Shown one piece after another: positions 1 through 5,244 of a stretch of DNA of 5,885 nucleotides. Location of the stretch: contig CP070682.1 in NCBI GenBank assembly GCA_020352595.1, positions 1,142,604-1,148,488 on the forward strand, read 5' to 3'. The notes under the pieces were generated by a model. The model saw nothing but the letters and a program-made list of their open reading frames with translations. It ran no database searches and had not been told where the DNA came from. Origin of the DNA: a bacterium. GTDB taxonomy: Bacteria > BMS3Abin14. The position numbers and the translations under genes are program-made. Positions within the stretch are counted from its first letter, which is position 1; every line of letters begins with the position of its first letter.

Positions 1-1162
1 AGGTCCGGGCGATGCTCATGACCTCTCCCACAGCCCGCATCTGGGTGCCCAGCCTGTCAGGGACGTCCCGGAACTTCTCGAAGGCCCATCTGGCGAACTT
101 GACCACCACGTACTCGCCCCACGGCGCGTACTTCTCCAGCGTTCCCCCTTTCCAGTAGGGCAGGTCGTCCAGGGTCAGGCCCCCCGCGAGCTTGGAGGAG
201 ATCAGGGCGATGGGGAACCCGGTGGCCTTGGAAGCGAGGGCCGAGGACCTGGACGTCCTCGGGTTGATCTCGATGACGACGACGCGGCCCGAAACCGGGT
301 CGTGGGCGAACTGGATGTTGGTCCCCCCGATGACCTCGATGGCCTCCACTATCCGGTAGGAGTATTCCTGGAGCCTCTCCTGCAATTCGGGGGCGATGGT
401 GAGCATGGGCGCAGTGCAGAAGGAGTCCCCGGTGTGAACCCCCATGGCGTCCACGTTCTCGATGAAGCACACGGTGATGATCTGGTTCCTGGCGTCCCTG
501 ACCACCTCGAGTTCCAGTTCCTCCCAGCCGAGCACCGACTCCTCGATGAGGACCTGCCCCACGATGCTGGCCGAGAGGCCGCGGCTGGCGATGACCTCCA
601 GTTCGTCCCTGTTGTAGACCAGGCCGCCGCCCGTGCCGCCGAGGGTGTAGGCGGGGCGCACCACCACGGGGTAGCCCAGCTGGGCAGCGATGGCCTCTGC
701 CTGCTCGACCGTCCGCGCGATCTCGCTCCGGGGCAGGTCGATGCCCAGCCGCTTCATTGTCTCCTTGAAGGCCAGCCTGTCCTCACCACGCTCGATGGCG
801 TCGGCCCCCACCCCGATGATCTTCACACCGTATTCGTCCAGGACCCCCTTGCGGGCCAGTTCCGACGAAAGGTTGAGACCCGACTGGCCGCCCAGGTTGG
901 GCAGGAGGCCGTCGGGCCTCTCTATCTCGATGATCTCCCTCATCCTCTCCAGGGTCAGGGGCTCGATGTAGGTGGCGTCGGCCATACCCGGGTCGGTCAT
1001 GATGGTGGCGGGGTTGGAGTTCGCCAGGACGATCTCGTAGCCGAGGGCTCTCAGGGCCTTGCAGGCCTGGGTCCCGGAGTAGTCGAACTCGCAGGCCTGT
1101 CCGATGATGATGGGTCCTGATCCGATGATCATGACCTTTTTGATGTCCTCGCGTCTGGGCAT
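1..1162 (-). CDS. carB: Carbamoyl-phosphate synthase large subunit, N-terminal part (cut by left edge)
   Basis: This reads as an uninterrupted frame of 387 codons from an ATG at 1162 and leaves the window still open; the full family protein is about 1070 residues, so roughly the first 36% is present. CarB makes carbamoyl phosphate from bicarbonate, ammonia delivered by CarA, and two ATP, feeding pyrimidine and arginine synthesis in the cytoplasm. What is seen is the pre-ATP-grasp fold (GSGPIIIGQACEFDYSG, residues 14-30; NSNPATIMTDPGMADATYIEP, about 48-68) and the carboxyphosphate-forming ATP-grasp domain. Expected ligands are present: R129, R169, E215, H243 in HTGDS, Q284, and E298/N300/R302 in EINPRTSRSSALASKATG. 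The segment ends in TQMRAVGEVMSIA, the normal end of this domain. The start is supported by AGGGGAG five bases upstream and by alignment with the MPxRxDIK start of known CarB. No carA lies directly upstream, so it is transcribed alone or heads an operon to the left. Identity is very secure. Confidence 0.97.
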   Translation of the reverse strand, partial: MPRREDIKKVMIIGSGPIIIGQACEFDYSGTQACKALRALGYEIVLANSNPATIMTDPGMADATYIEPLTLERMREIIEIERPDGLLPNLGGQSGLNLSSELARKGVLDEYGVKIIGVGADAIERGEDRLAFKETMKRLGIDLPRSEIARTVEQAEAIAAQLGYPVVVRPAYTLGGTGGGLVYNRDELEVIASRGLSASIVGQVLIEESVLGWEELELEVVRDARNQIITVCFIENVDAMGVHTGDSFCTAPMLTIAPELQERLQEYSYRIVEAIEVIGGTNIQFAHDPVSGRVVVIEINPRTSRSSALASKATGFPIALISSKLAGGLTLDDLPYWKGGTLEKYAPWGEYVVVKFARWAFEKFRDVPDRLGTQMRAVGEVMSIART

Positions 1163-1167
1163 GGCGT

Positions 1168-1174
1168 CTCCCCT
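1168..1174 (-). promoter_or_regulatory. Ribosome binding site of carB
   Basis: On the minus strand AGGGGAG lies five bases before the ATG at 1162. It is a good Shine-Dalgarno match and fixes the carB start. Confidence 0.8.
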
Positions 1175-1265
1175 CTTTCCAGGTCTCCGGCGAAGTATCA
1201 GGCGGGATGTCAGGGCGGTCCCCCCGGTCGTTTCGGGAACTGCGGGTGAGCAGGGAACCAGAAGG

Positions 1266-1295
1266 ACTATAAGGGACAGGTAAAGGGAATGTCAA
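1266..1295 (-). promoter_or_regulatory. Predicted sigma-70 promoter of carB
   Basis: On the minus strand a perfect -35 TTGACA (1295-1290) is followed after 18 bases by TATAGT (1271-1266), five of six matches to the -10 consensus. Shifting the -10 by one base (TTATAG) would give a 17-base spacer. Transcription should begin near 1259, leaving a leader of about 97 nt before the carB ATG. The site is directly upstream of, and oriented toward, carB, which supports carB being expressed without carA in the same transcript. Whether the leader regulates expression in response to pyrimidines or arginine cannot be read from it; I found no convincing terminator/antiterminator pair. Confidence 0.75.
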
Positions 1296-1401
1296 TTTGG
1301 GAGGGGAGGGTCCGCAGGAATTGTGGAATCCAGATCCCTGCTTTCGAGTTCAAATGATGCACCCGATCCAGGAACGTGTTGCGGGCACTCATAAGGCAGC
1401 G

Positions 1402-1425
1402 CACAATCCGGCAGGCCGGATTGTG
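1402..1425. repeat. Perfect 11-bp inverted repeat
   Basis: CACAATCCGGC and GCCGGATTGTG are exact reverse complements separated by AG. As RNA it would fold into a 10-bp stem with a CAGG loop. No run of T follows on either strand, so it is not a standard intrinsic terminator. It could be a regulator binding site or a copy of a dispersed palindromic repeat. Confidence 0.8.
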
Positions 1426-1536
1426 AAGATCCAGGAGCCAGGAGGAAAGTCCCCAGAACTGTTTTCCGCGCGTTAAACGGCGGGGCTCGGGCCCTCCACA
1501 GGGGACGGCTGGACTGTTTTCCATCCACCCTGTCCC

Positions 1537-1562
1537 GCGGGGAGAGGATCACCCCTCCCCGC
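1537..1562. repeat. GC-rich hairpin
   Basis: GCGGGGAG (1537-1544) and CTCCCCGC (1555-1562) pair perfectly across a 10-base spacer, and two further G-C pairs can form inside the loop. It lies about 30-50 bases upstream of the candidate plus-strand -10 element. No T-run follows on either strand. Confidence 0.65.
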
Positions 1563-1568
1563 AGGCTG

Positions 1569-1595
1569 TTGCCCCACACCACGAAATCATATAAC
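1569..1595 (+). promoter_or_regulatory. Candidate promoter of the phospholipase D-type gene, with overlapping inverted repeat
   Basis: TATAAC (1590-1595) matches five of six -10 positions. The best -35 is weak: TTGCCC (1569-1574), four of six with a short 15-base spacer. The -10 overlaps an inverted repeat AACCTG (1593-1598) / CAGGTT (1608-1613), arms six bases with nine between, that would cover the transcription start. If real, the start near 1602 leaves a leader of about 65 nt before the ATG at 1666. Confidence 0.35.
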
Positions 1596-1653
1596 CTGAA
1601 GTCGCAACAGGTTGGCGTTTAGACCCGACGCCTTCTTCCCTGGCATGCACCTT

Positions 1654-1660
1654 GGGAAGG
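1654..1660 (+). promoter_or_regulatory. Ribosome binding site that selects the start at 1666
   Basis: GGGAAGG lies five bases before ATG 1666. The upstream TTG at 1612 has no comparable site; ATG 1687 is preceded by a G-run (about 1674-1678) and remains possible. Confidence 0.6.
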
Positions 1661-1665
1661 CTTCC

Positions 1666-3303
1666 ATGAAAAAGGGGGTGCCCAGGATGAAGACAGGGAC
1701 TGGGGTCGCTGAGGCACGGGCCGCAGGTAGCAGGCAGCTGCCTTCACGTTCTTCGCGAGTTCTCCCCACCGCCATAACGCTCATCACGGTCGCCCTCACC
1801 ATGGGCATGACGGGATCCCCCGAGGCCATGGGTGGCGAGACCGCAGAGCAGACCTCCGTGCGGCAAGGGCGGTCCGAGGCCGAGATGGAGAGACTGTGGG
1901 ACTCCGTAATTCATGACAAGGTCCAGGACCACGGTCTTGAGTTCCCGGCAGTGGAGGGGGGCGCTGACACGGATGATCCGGGAACCTGGAGACCGCCCTC
2001 GCCCGGCATTGCCTCCCACACAGTGCTGAGCCACCTGTCCATCCTCACCAGGCCAGTCTCTTCCGCCCTGAAACTTCTCTCCGTAATGACATCGGCGGGC
2101 CTCGACGACTACGTTGTCGTCGGGCCCCTTCCCCAGGGGTCCCTCCCCCCCCTTTCGGAGGAGGAAGGCATGGATCTGGACCGTTGGGAGGAGGAACTGG
2201 ACGAGATCACGGACACGAAGAGCACGCCGGGCAACATCCGGCTTCTCATCGACGGCGAGGAGTTCTTCCCGAGGCTCGAGGAGGCCATCGCGGCCGCCGG
2301 GGAATCCGTGGACCTGCAGATCTACATATACGACAACGACGACTACGCCCTCCAGTTCAGCGATCTTATCAGGGAACGGTCCAAGGACCTGGACGTGCGG
2401 ATCATTTTCGACGGACTCGGAAGCATCCTGGCCCGCGGGGTGTACCCGAAATCCATACCTGATGATCACCGGCCCCCTGCCTCCATGTCGGACTACCTGC
2501 GCGAGGGTTCCAATGTGCGCGTCAGAAGGCTGGCCAATCCCTGGTTCACCTTCAATCACACGAAGTCCATCATCGTGGACTCCGGAATCGCCTTCCTCGG
2601 CGGCATGAACATCGGCAGGGAATACCGTTACGATTGGCACGACCTGATGTTCGAGGTCCACGGACCCGTCATCGGCCCACTGGGCATGGATTTCGAGAGT
2701 ACATGGGCCTATTCCGGCCTCCTGGGAGACCTGTCGTTCCTGCTGCGGCGCAGCTACCGGGCCAGGGTCCTCCCCGGAGAGCGCTACTACCCTGTGAGGA
2801 TCCTGAGAACAACGAGCCGGCGCGCCGAGATCTACCTTGCCCAGATCGCCGCCGTCCAGCGAGCGAGGAAGTTCATCTACATCGAGAACCCCTACATCTC
2901 CGACGACAGGTTCCTCTCGGAGCTGATCCGCGCCCGGCGCAGGGGCGTTGATGTCCGCGTGGTGATCCCCTTCAGGGCCAACTGGCCCGTCATGCAGCGC
3001 AGCAACCTGCTGGCCGCCAACACCATGCTGGAGAACGGGATCAAGGTATACCTCTATCCCAGGATGAGCCATCTGAAGGCAGCCGTTTATGACGGGTGGG
3101 TGTGCCTGGGGTTGGCCAACCTGGACAAGGGGAGCCTGCGGTTTAACAGGGAGATCAACATGGCCACGTCAGACCCCGAGGTCACCGCGGAGGTCATGGA
3201 GAGGATCTTCGACAAGGACTTCGAGGAATCCACTCTCATGACGGATCCCCGGGACACCAGATTGATCGACCTGATCAACGAGCTGCTGGCGGATCTGTTG
3301 TAG
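1666..3303 (+). CDS. Exported/membrane-anchored phospholipase D-superfamily protein (cardiolipin synthase-like)
   Basis: A 545-residue protein with two HKD motifs, the active site of phospholipase D-superfamily phosphatidyltransferases and hydrolases. The first is H298, K300, D305 followed by GGMN (N315); the second is H469, K471, D476 followed by GLAN (N485), where GSAN is more usual. The first catalytic half begins near residue 190 (NIRLLIDGEEFFPRLEEAI, then QIYIYDNDDYA). In the family the two histidines form and resolve a phosphatidyl-enzyme intermediate; cardiolipin synthesis or phospholipid head-group exchange is the likeliest reaction, but hydrolysis of phospholipid or another phosphodiester is possible. 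Near the N-terminus a basic stretch followed by VLPTAITLITVALTMGMTG suggests a signal peptide or single membrane anchor, so the active domain probably faces the periplasm. Residues about 45-185 match nothing I recognise. The start at 1666 has GGGAAGG five bases upstream; in-frame ATG at 1645 and 1687 and TTG at 1612 are alternatives. The downstream neighbour is convergent, so the gene is probably monocistronic. Confidence 0.88.
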   Translation: MKKGVPRMKTGTGVAEARAAGSRQLPSRSSRVLPTAITLITVALTMGMTGSPEAMGGETAEQTSVRQGRSEAEMERLWDSVIHDKVQDHGLEFPAVEGGADTDDPGTWRPPSPGIASHTVLSHLSILTRPVSSALKLLSVMTSAGLDDYVVVGPLPQGSLPPLSEEEGMDLDRWEEELDEITDTKSTPGNIRLLIDGEEFFPRLEEAIAAAGESVDLQIYIYDNDDYALQFSDLIRERSKDLDVRIIFDGLGSILARGVYPKSIPDDHRPPASMSDYLREGSNVRVRRLANPWFTFNHTKSIIVDSGIAFLGGMNIGREYRYDWHDLMFEVHGPVIGPLGMDFESTWAYSGLLGDLSFLLRRSYRARVLPGERYYPVRILRTTSRRAEIYLAQIAAVQRARKFIYIENPYISDDRFLSELIRARRRGVDVRVVIPFRANWPVMQRSNLLAANTMLENGIKVYLYPRMSHLKAAVYDGWVCLGLANLDKGSLRFNREINMATSDPEVTAEVMERIFDKDFEESTLMTDPRDTRLIDLINELLADLL

Positions 3304-3315
3304 GAGAGCCCCCTT

Positions 3316-3342
3316 CCAAAAGAAGGCTTCAAGCTTCAAGCC
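3316..3342 (-). terminator. Possible intrinsic terminator of the metal-efflux unit
   Basis: Read on the minus strand, GGCTT and AAGCC (within 3342-3325) form a short stem followed by TTCTTTTGG (3324-3316). The inside of the loop can pair further with one G-G mismatch. It lies about 80 bases past the permease stop codon. The stem is short, so this is only a moderate candidate; no comparable T-run exists for the plus-strand gene ending at 3303. Confidence 0.4.
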
Positions 3343-3350
3343 GAAGCAAA

Positions 3351-3392
3351 GTTCAGAGCCTGCCCTGAACCTGCCGGGAGCTTGTCGAAGGA
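3351..3392. repeat. Repeat-like intergenic segment with inverted repeat
   Basis: GTTCAG (3351-3356) and CTGAAC (3365-3370) form six-base arms around eight bases. Beside them lies GAGCTTGTCGAAGGA (about 3378-3392). Read on the minus strand, this is TCCTTCGACAAGCTC followed later by CAGGTTCAGGGCAGGCT. From memory this resembles short dispersed intergenic repeats of the TTCGACAAGCTCAGG type seen in several bacterial genomes. Only one copy lies in the window, so its being a repeat is an inference. Confidence 0.4.
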
Positions 3393-3400
3393 CCTGTCCA

Positions 3401-3423
3401 AGGCTCCAGGGTCCGGGGAGCCT
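3401..3423 (-). repeat. Inverted repeat at the permease stop codon
   Basis: AGGCTCC (3401-3407) and GGAGCCT (3417-3423) are perfect seven-base arms around nine bases. On the minus strand the hairpin begins within the permease TGA stop (3425-3423). There is no T-run after it, so it may protect a 3' end or aid termination rather than act as a complete intrinsic terminator. Confidence 0.55.
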
Positions 3424-4580
3424 CAAACCGTCCGCTCGCTGCCGCAGCTTTTTTCGCAGCCGCAGGAGGAAGCTCCAACTCCCCTCCCCGGGGGATGGAA
3501 CCTCGCCGCCCACTTCTTCACCGAAGCGGCGAGGGGCCGCACGGATATGGCCATGAGGACCAGAGCCGAGGCCACCTGCACCGGCTCCGGGATGAGATCA
3601 GCCGCCTGCCCCACGGCCGCGCCGGCCGTGATCCCGAGGAGGCCGTAGACGCCGTCAAGAGCCAGGCCGGCAAGGACGCTCACTGTGGCGATGCTGCCCA
3701 GGTAGAGAGCAACGGCCCGCTTGCCAAGAAGGCCCGTGAGCACGGAGAGAGAGGCGATGTTGGTGGCCGGCCCCACCAGGAGGAACACGAGGGCCGCCCC
3801 CGGGCTCACGCCTTTAAGGATGAGGGCGGCGGCGACGGGGGTCGAGGCCGTGGCGCAGATGTAAAGGGGAACGCCCAGCACCAGCATGATGAGCATGGCG
3901 CCCAGCCCACCGCCCAGGGTGGAGGCCACGAGGTCGTCCGGGACCAGCGCCGTGATGAGGCCGGCCAGCAGGAGGCCCACGGTGAACCACCCGGCCAGGT
4001 CGGCCCACAGTTCCCCGAAGGCGTAGCGCATGCCGCCTGCCACTTTCTCGGCAAGGGGATGATGGTTGGCGTGCTCGGCCGGGTCGCAGTCGGTGCCGTC
4101 GCAGCATCCGTCCACCGCGCAGGAGCGGTCAGGGTCCCCGGCGGCCGGGGAAGTGTCCCTGCCGAAGAGGTTCTCAGCGACACCCGCCGTGATGGCCGTG
4201 ACCAGGGCCACCAGGGGCCTGGCCACGGTCATGATGGGATCGAGCAGGGCCCAGGATACGGCCACGGAGTCGACACCCGATTCCGGTGTGGAGATGAGGA
4301 AGGCCACTGTGGCCCCCCTGCCGGCACCCTGTTTCCTCAGCGAGGCCGCGGCGGGCAGGACGCCGCACGAGCAAAGGGGTATGGGGATCCCCAGGAGGGC
4401 CGCCTTGATCACCGGCATGACGCGGCCCGGCCCGAGGTTGCGCGCGACGTAATCCGTGGAGAGGAATACCTTCAGGAGCCCCGCCACCAGGATGCCGAAA
4501 AGGATGTAAGGCGAGGCGTCCAGGAGAAGCGCCCATGTCTTCCCCACAACGGCAACAGCGATGCTCCATAGTTCATTCAT
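3423..4580 (-). CDS. SO_0444/ArsP-type permease, probable metal (Cu/Zn-type) efflux transporter
   Basis: A 385-residue inner-membrane permease of the ArsP_1 (DUF318) superfamily, closest in layout to the SO_0444 group annotated as Cu/Zn efflux. It has two homologous membrane halves. The first (about 1-140) carries IPIPLCSCGVLPAAASLRKQG (C70, C72) and FLISTPESGVDS; the second (about 190-350) carries GVPLYICATASTPVAAALI (C242) and LVGPATNIASL. Between them is a soluble linker rich in Cys and His: C154, C159, C160, C165, H170, H173 and H174. The C-terminal tail has a second cluster at C373, C375 and C379. These are likely metal-binding sites. The ATG at 4580 is fixed by an in-frame TGA a short way upstream with no alternative start between; its ribosome binding site is poor (GAGGG about 13 bases away). 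It follows the ArsR-type sensor with a 139-base gap, so the sensor probably controls it. Substrate is uncertain: Cu, Zn, Cd or an arsenical are all possible. Confidence 0.88.
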   Translation of the reverse strand: MNELWSIAVAVVGKTWALLLDASPYILFGILVAGLLKVFLSTDYVARNLGPGRVMPVIKAALLGIPIPLCSCGVLPAAASLRKQGAGRGATVAFLISTPESGVDSVAVSWALLDPIMTVARPLVALVTAITAGVAENLFGRDTSPAAGDPDRSCAVDGCCDGTDCDPAEHANHHPLAEKVAGGMRYAFGELWADLAGWFTVGLLLAGLITALVPDDLVASTLGGGLGAMLIMLVLGVPLYICATASTPVAAALILKGVSPGAALVFLLVGPATNIASLSVLTGLLGKRAVALYLGSIATVSVLAGLALDGVYGLLGITAGAAVGQAADLIPEPVQVASALVLMAISVRPLAASVKKWAARFHPPGRGVGASSCGCEKSCGSERTV

Positions 4581-4719
4581 GATGAGCCCATACCCTCAAC
4601 GGTCTTCTGTGGTTTGAACGGTTTTCCCTGTAAGAAGGAGCCAAGGCTGCCCTCGGGTTCCCATGTATTTCTACGCCTCCCCCGTCTCCCCTTCCCCCTC
4701 GGGAGTGAAGCGGCATGAT
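4581..4719 (-). other. Gap between sensor and permease genes
   Basis: These 139 bases hold no frame I can support, no clear promoter and no convincing terminator. The minus strand is purine-rich just after the sensor stop. A small attenuator or processing site is possible but not visible. Confidence 0.5.
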
Positions 4720-5079
4720 CTACCCTTCCCTCACGTGCTCCAACGCCACTTTCAGGAGATCACTGACGTGGTCGTCGTTGAGGCGGTAGTACAGGATGGT
4801 GCCCTCCCTGCGGTTGGCCACGAGGTCCAGGACACGGAGGTTGCGCAGTTGATGGCTGATGGCCGACTCCGTTGCTCCCAGATAGGCGGCGATGTCGCAC
4901 ACGCACATCTCCGCGCCCTGCAGGGCCCACAGGATCTTCAGGCGCGTCGGGTCTCCCATGGCCTTGAAGATGCGGCAAGCCCTGTCCACTTCCACCGGTG
5001 CGAGGGCTTTTTCCCTGGCCTCGCTCACCCTCCCTTCGTGGATGACCCGGCTCTCGCACGTGTCGGCGCGTTTCCTCAA
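4720..5079 (-). CDS. ArsR/SmtB-family metal-sensing repressor, CadC-like
   Basis: A 119-residue winged-helix regulator that binds operator DNA as a dimer and releases it when metal binds. The core is ACRIFKAMGDPTRLKILWAL, then EMCVCDIAAYLG with the alpha-3 ligands C59 and C61, then recognition helix ATESAISHQLRNLR and the wing (RREGTILYYRL). The C-terminal alpha-5 metal site is complete by alignment with CadC/SmtB: D102, H104, H115 and E118. The N-terminal arm DTCESRVIHE gives C8 and H14, matching the first Cys of the CadC arm; the second CadC Cys is replaced (V12 or nearby), with H14 a possible substitute. Cd, Pb, Zn or similar is the likely inducer. The start is TTG 5079: an in-frame TGA at 5094-5092 excludes earlier starts, and AGGGGG lies seven bases upstream. 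It is the first gene of the metal unit and is divergent from the TVP38-type gene; an inverted repeat in its promoter implies autorepression. Confidence 0.92.
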   Translation of the reverse strand: MRKRADTCESRVIHEGRVSEAREKALAPVEVDRACRIFKAMGDPTRLKILWALQGAEMCVCDIAAYLGATESAISHQLRNLRVLDLVANRREGTILYYRLNDDHVSDLLKVALEHVREG

Positions 5080-5086
5080 ACATGCA

Positions 5087-5092
5087 CCCCCT
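5087..5092 (-). promoter_or_regulatory. Ribosome binding site of the sensor gene
   Basis: On the minus strand AGGGGG is seven bases before the TTG at 5079. It supports this non-ATG start over the ATG at 5083, which is in another frame. Confidence 0.7.
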
Positions 5093-5097
5093 CAATT

Positions 5098-5119
5098 TAT
5101 ATGAATGTATGCTCATATA
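5098..5119. promoter_or_regulatory. Predicted operator of the ArsR-family sensor
   Basis: TATATGA (5098-5104) and TCATATA (5113-5119) are perfect seven-base arms separated by eight bases. ATATGA...TCATAT-type repeats are the usual target of ArsR/SmtB metal sensors. One arm contains the -10 element of the sensor promoter and the repeat reaches the expected transcription start, so a bound dimer would block RNA polymerase. Confidence 0.75.
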
Positions 5120-5142
5120 GTCATGTTATCCGGCTTTGTCAA
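5114..5142 (-). promoter_or_regulatory. Predicted promoter of the sensor-permease unit
   Basis: On the minus strand TTGACA (5142-5137), a perfect -35, is followed after 17 bases by TATATG (5119-5114), four of six matches to the -10 consensus. The start site should lie near 5107, about 28 bases before the TTG start of the sensor. The -10 lies inside the operator. Confidence 0.75.
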
Positions 5143-5191
5143 GGCCCACGACACGACAGGACCGGACGCCGTCCCCCGATCCAGGAGGCCG

Positions 5192-5222
5192 TTGCCACAA
5201 GGGCGCCGCATTACTTTATAAT
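5192..5222 (+). promoter_or_regulatory. Predicted promoter of the TVP38-type gene
   Basis: A perfect -10 TATAAT (5217-5222) is preceded by TTGCCA (5192-5197), five of six -35 matches, with a long 19-base spacer. Transcription would begin near 5229, leaving a very short leader that still includes the ribosome binding site. This promoter is about 75 bases from the operator, so the sensor may not control it directly. Confidence 0.6.
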
Positions 5223-5228
5223 GGGCTG

Positions 5229-5236
5229 AAGGAAGG
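5229..5236 (+). promoter_or_regulatory. Ribosome binding site of the TVP38-type gene
   Basis: AAGGAAGG lies eight bases before ATG 5245. An in-frame TGA at 5227-5229 rules out earlier starts. Confidence 0.65.
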
Positions 5237-5244
5237 AATGGGCC

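Larger units (their letters stand above)
1296..1665. other. Non-coding region between divergent carB and the phospholipase D-type gene
   Basis: About 370 bases between the carB promoter and the chosen start at 1666 contain no frame with a recognisable protein or a ribosome binding site. What it holds is a perfect palindrome (1402-1425), a GC-rich hairpin (1537-1562), a 10-base direct repeat ACTGTTTTCC at 1458-1467 and 1513-1522, a GTCCCC/GGGGAC pair (1449-1454 and 1501-1506), and a candidate plus-strand promoter near 1569-1595. No tRNA or known structured RNA could be recognised. It may be a long upstream region of the plus-strand gene or may hide a small RNA. Confidence 0.6.

Noticed and set aside
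302..1120. 272-codon plus-strand frame opposite carB
   Set aside because: It is a shadow of the strongly conserved carB reading frame.
1340..1370. GAGTTCAAATGATGC resembling a tRNA T-loop
   Set aside because: No acceptor, anticodon or D-arm can be folded around it on either strand.
1442..1452. GAGGAAAGTCC, identical to the conserved core of bacterial RNase P RNA
   Set aside because: Only this 11-base piece matches; the sequence after it lacks the other conserved RNase P segments and the expected length.
1267..1582. Two overlapping minus-strand frames of 85 and 96 codons upstream of carB
   Set aside because: No recognisable protein and no convincing ribosome binding site; they cross the predicted carB promoter and the hairpins.
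1612..1665. TTG at 1612 as start of the phospholipase D-type gene
   Set aside because: No ribosome binding site precedes it and it lies within an inverted repeat close to the likely transcription start; ATG 1666 has a good site.
1744..3072. 442-codon frame opposite the phospholipase D-type gene
   Set aside because: The plus-strand frame has two intact HKD motifs; the opposite frame has none of any family.
3495..4571. Long open frame (358 codons) on the strand opposite the permease
   Set aside because: It mirrors the permease, is rich in Gly, Arg, His and Pro, and has no recognisable domain; typical of antisense frames in GC-rich genes.
5081..5116. ATG at 5083 or 5116 as the sensor start
   Set aside because: Both are in a different frame from the sensor; the correct frame has a stop at 5094-5092 and begins at TTG 5079.
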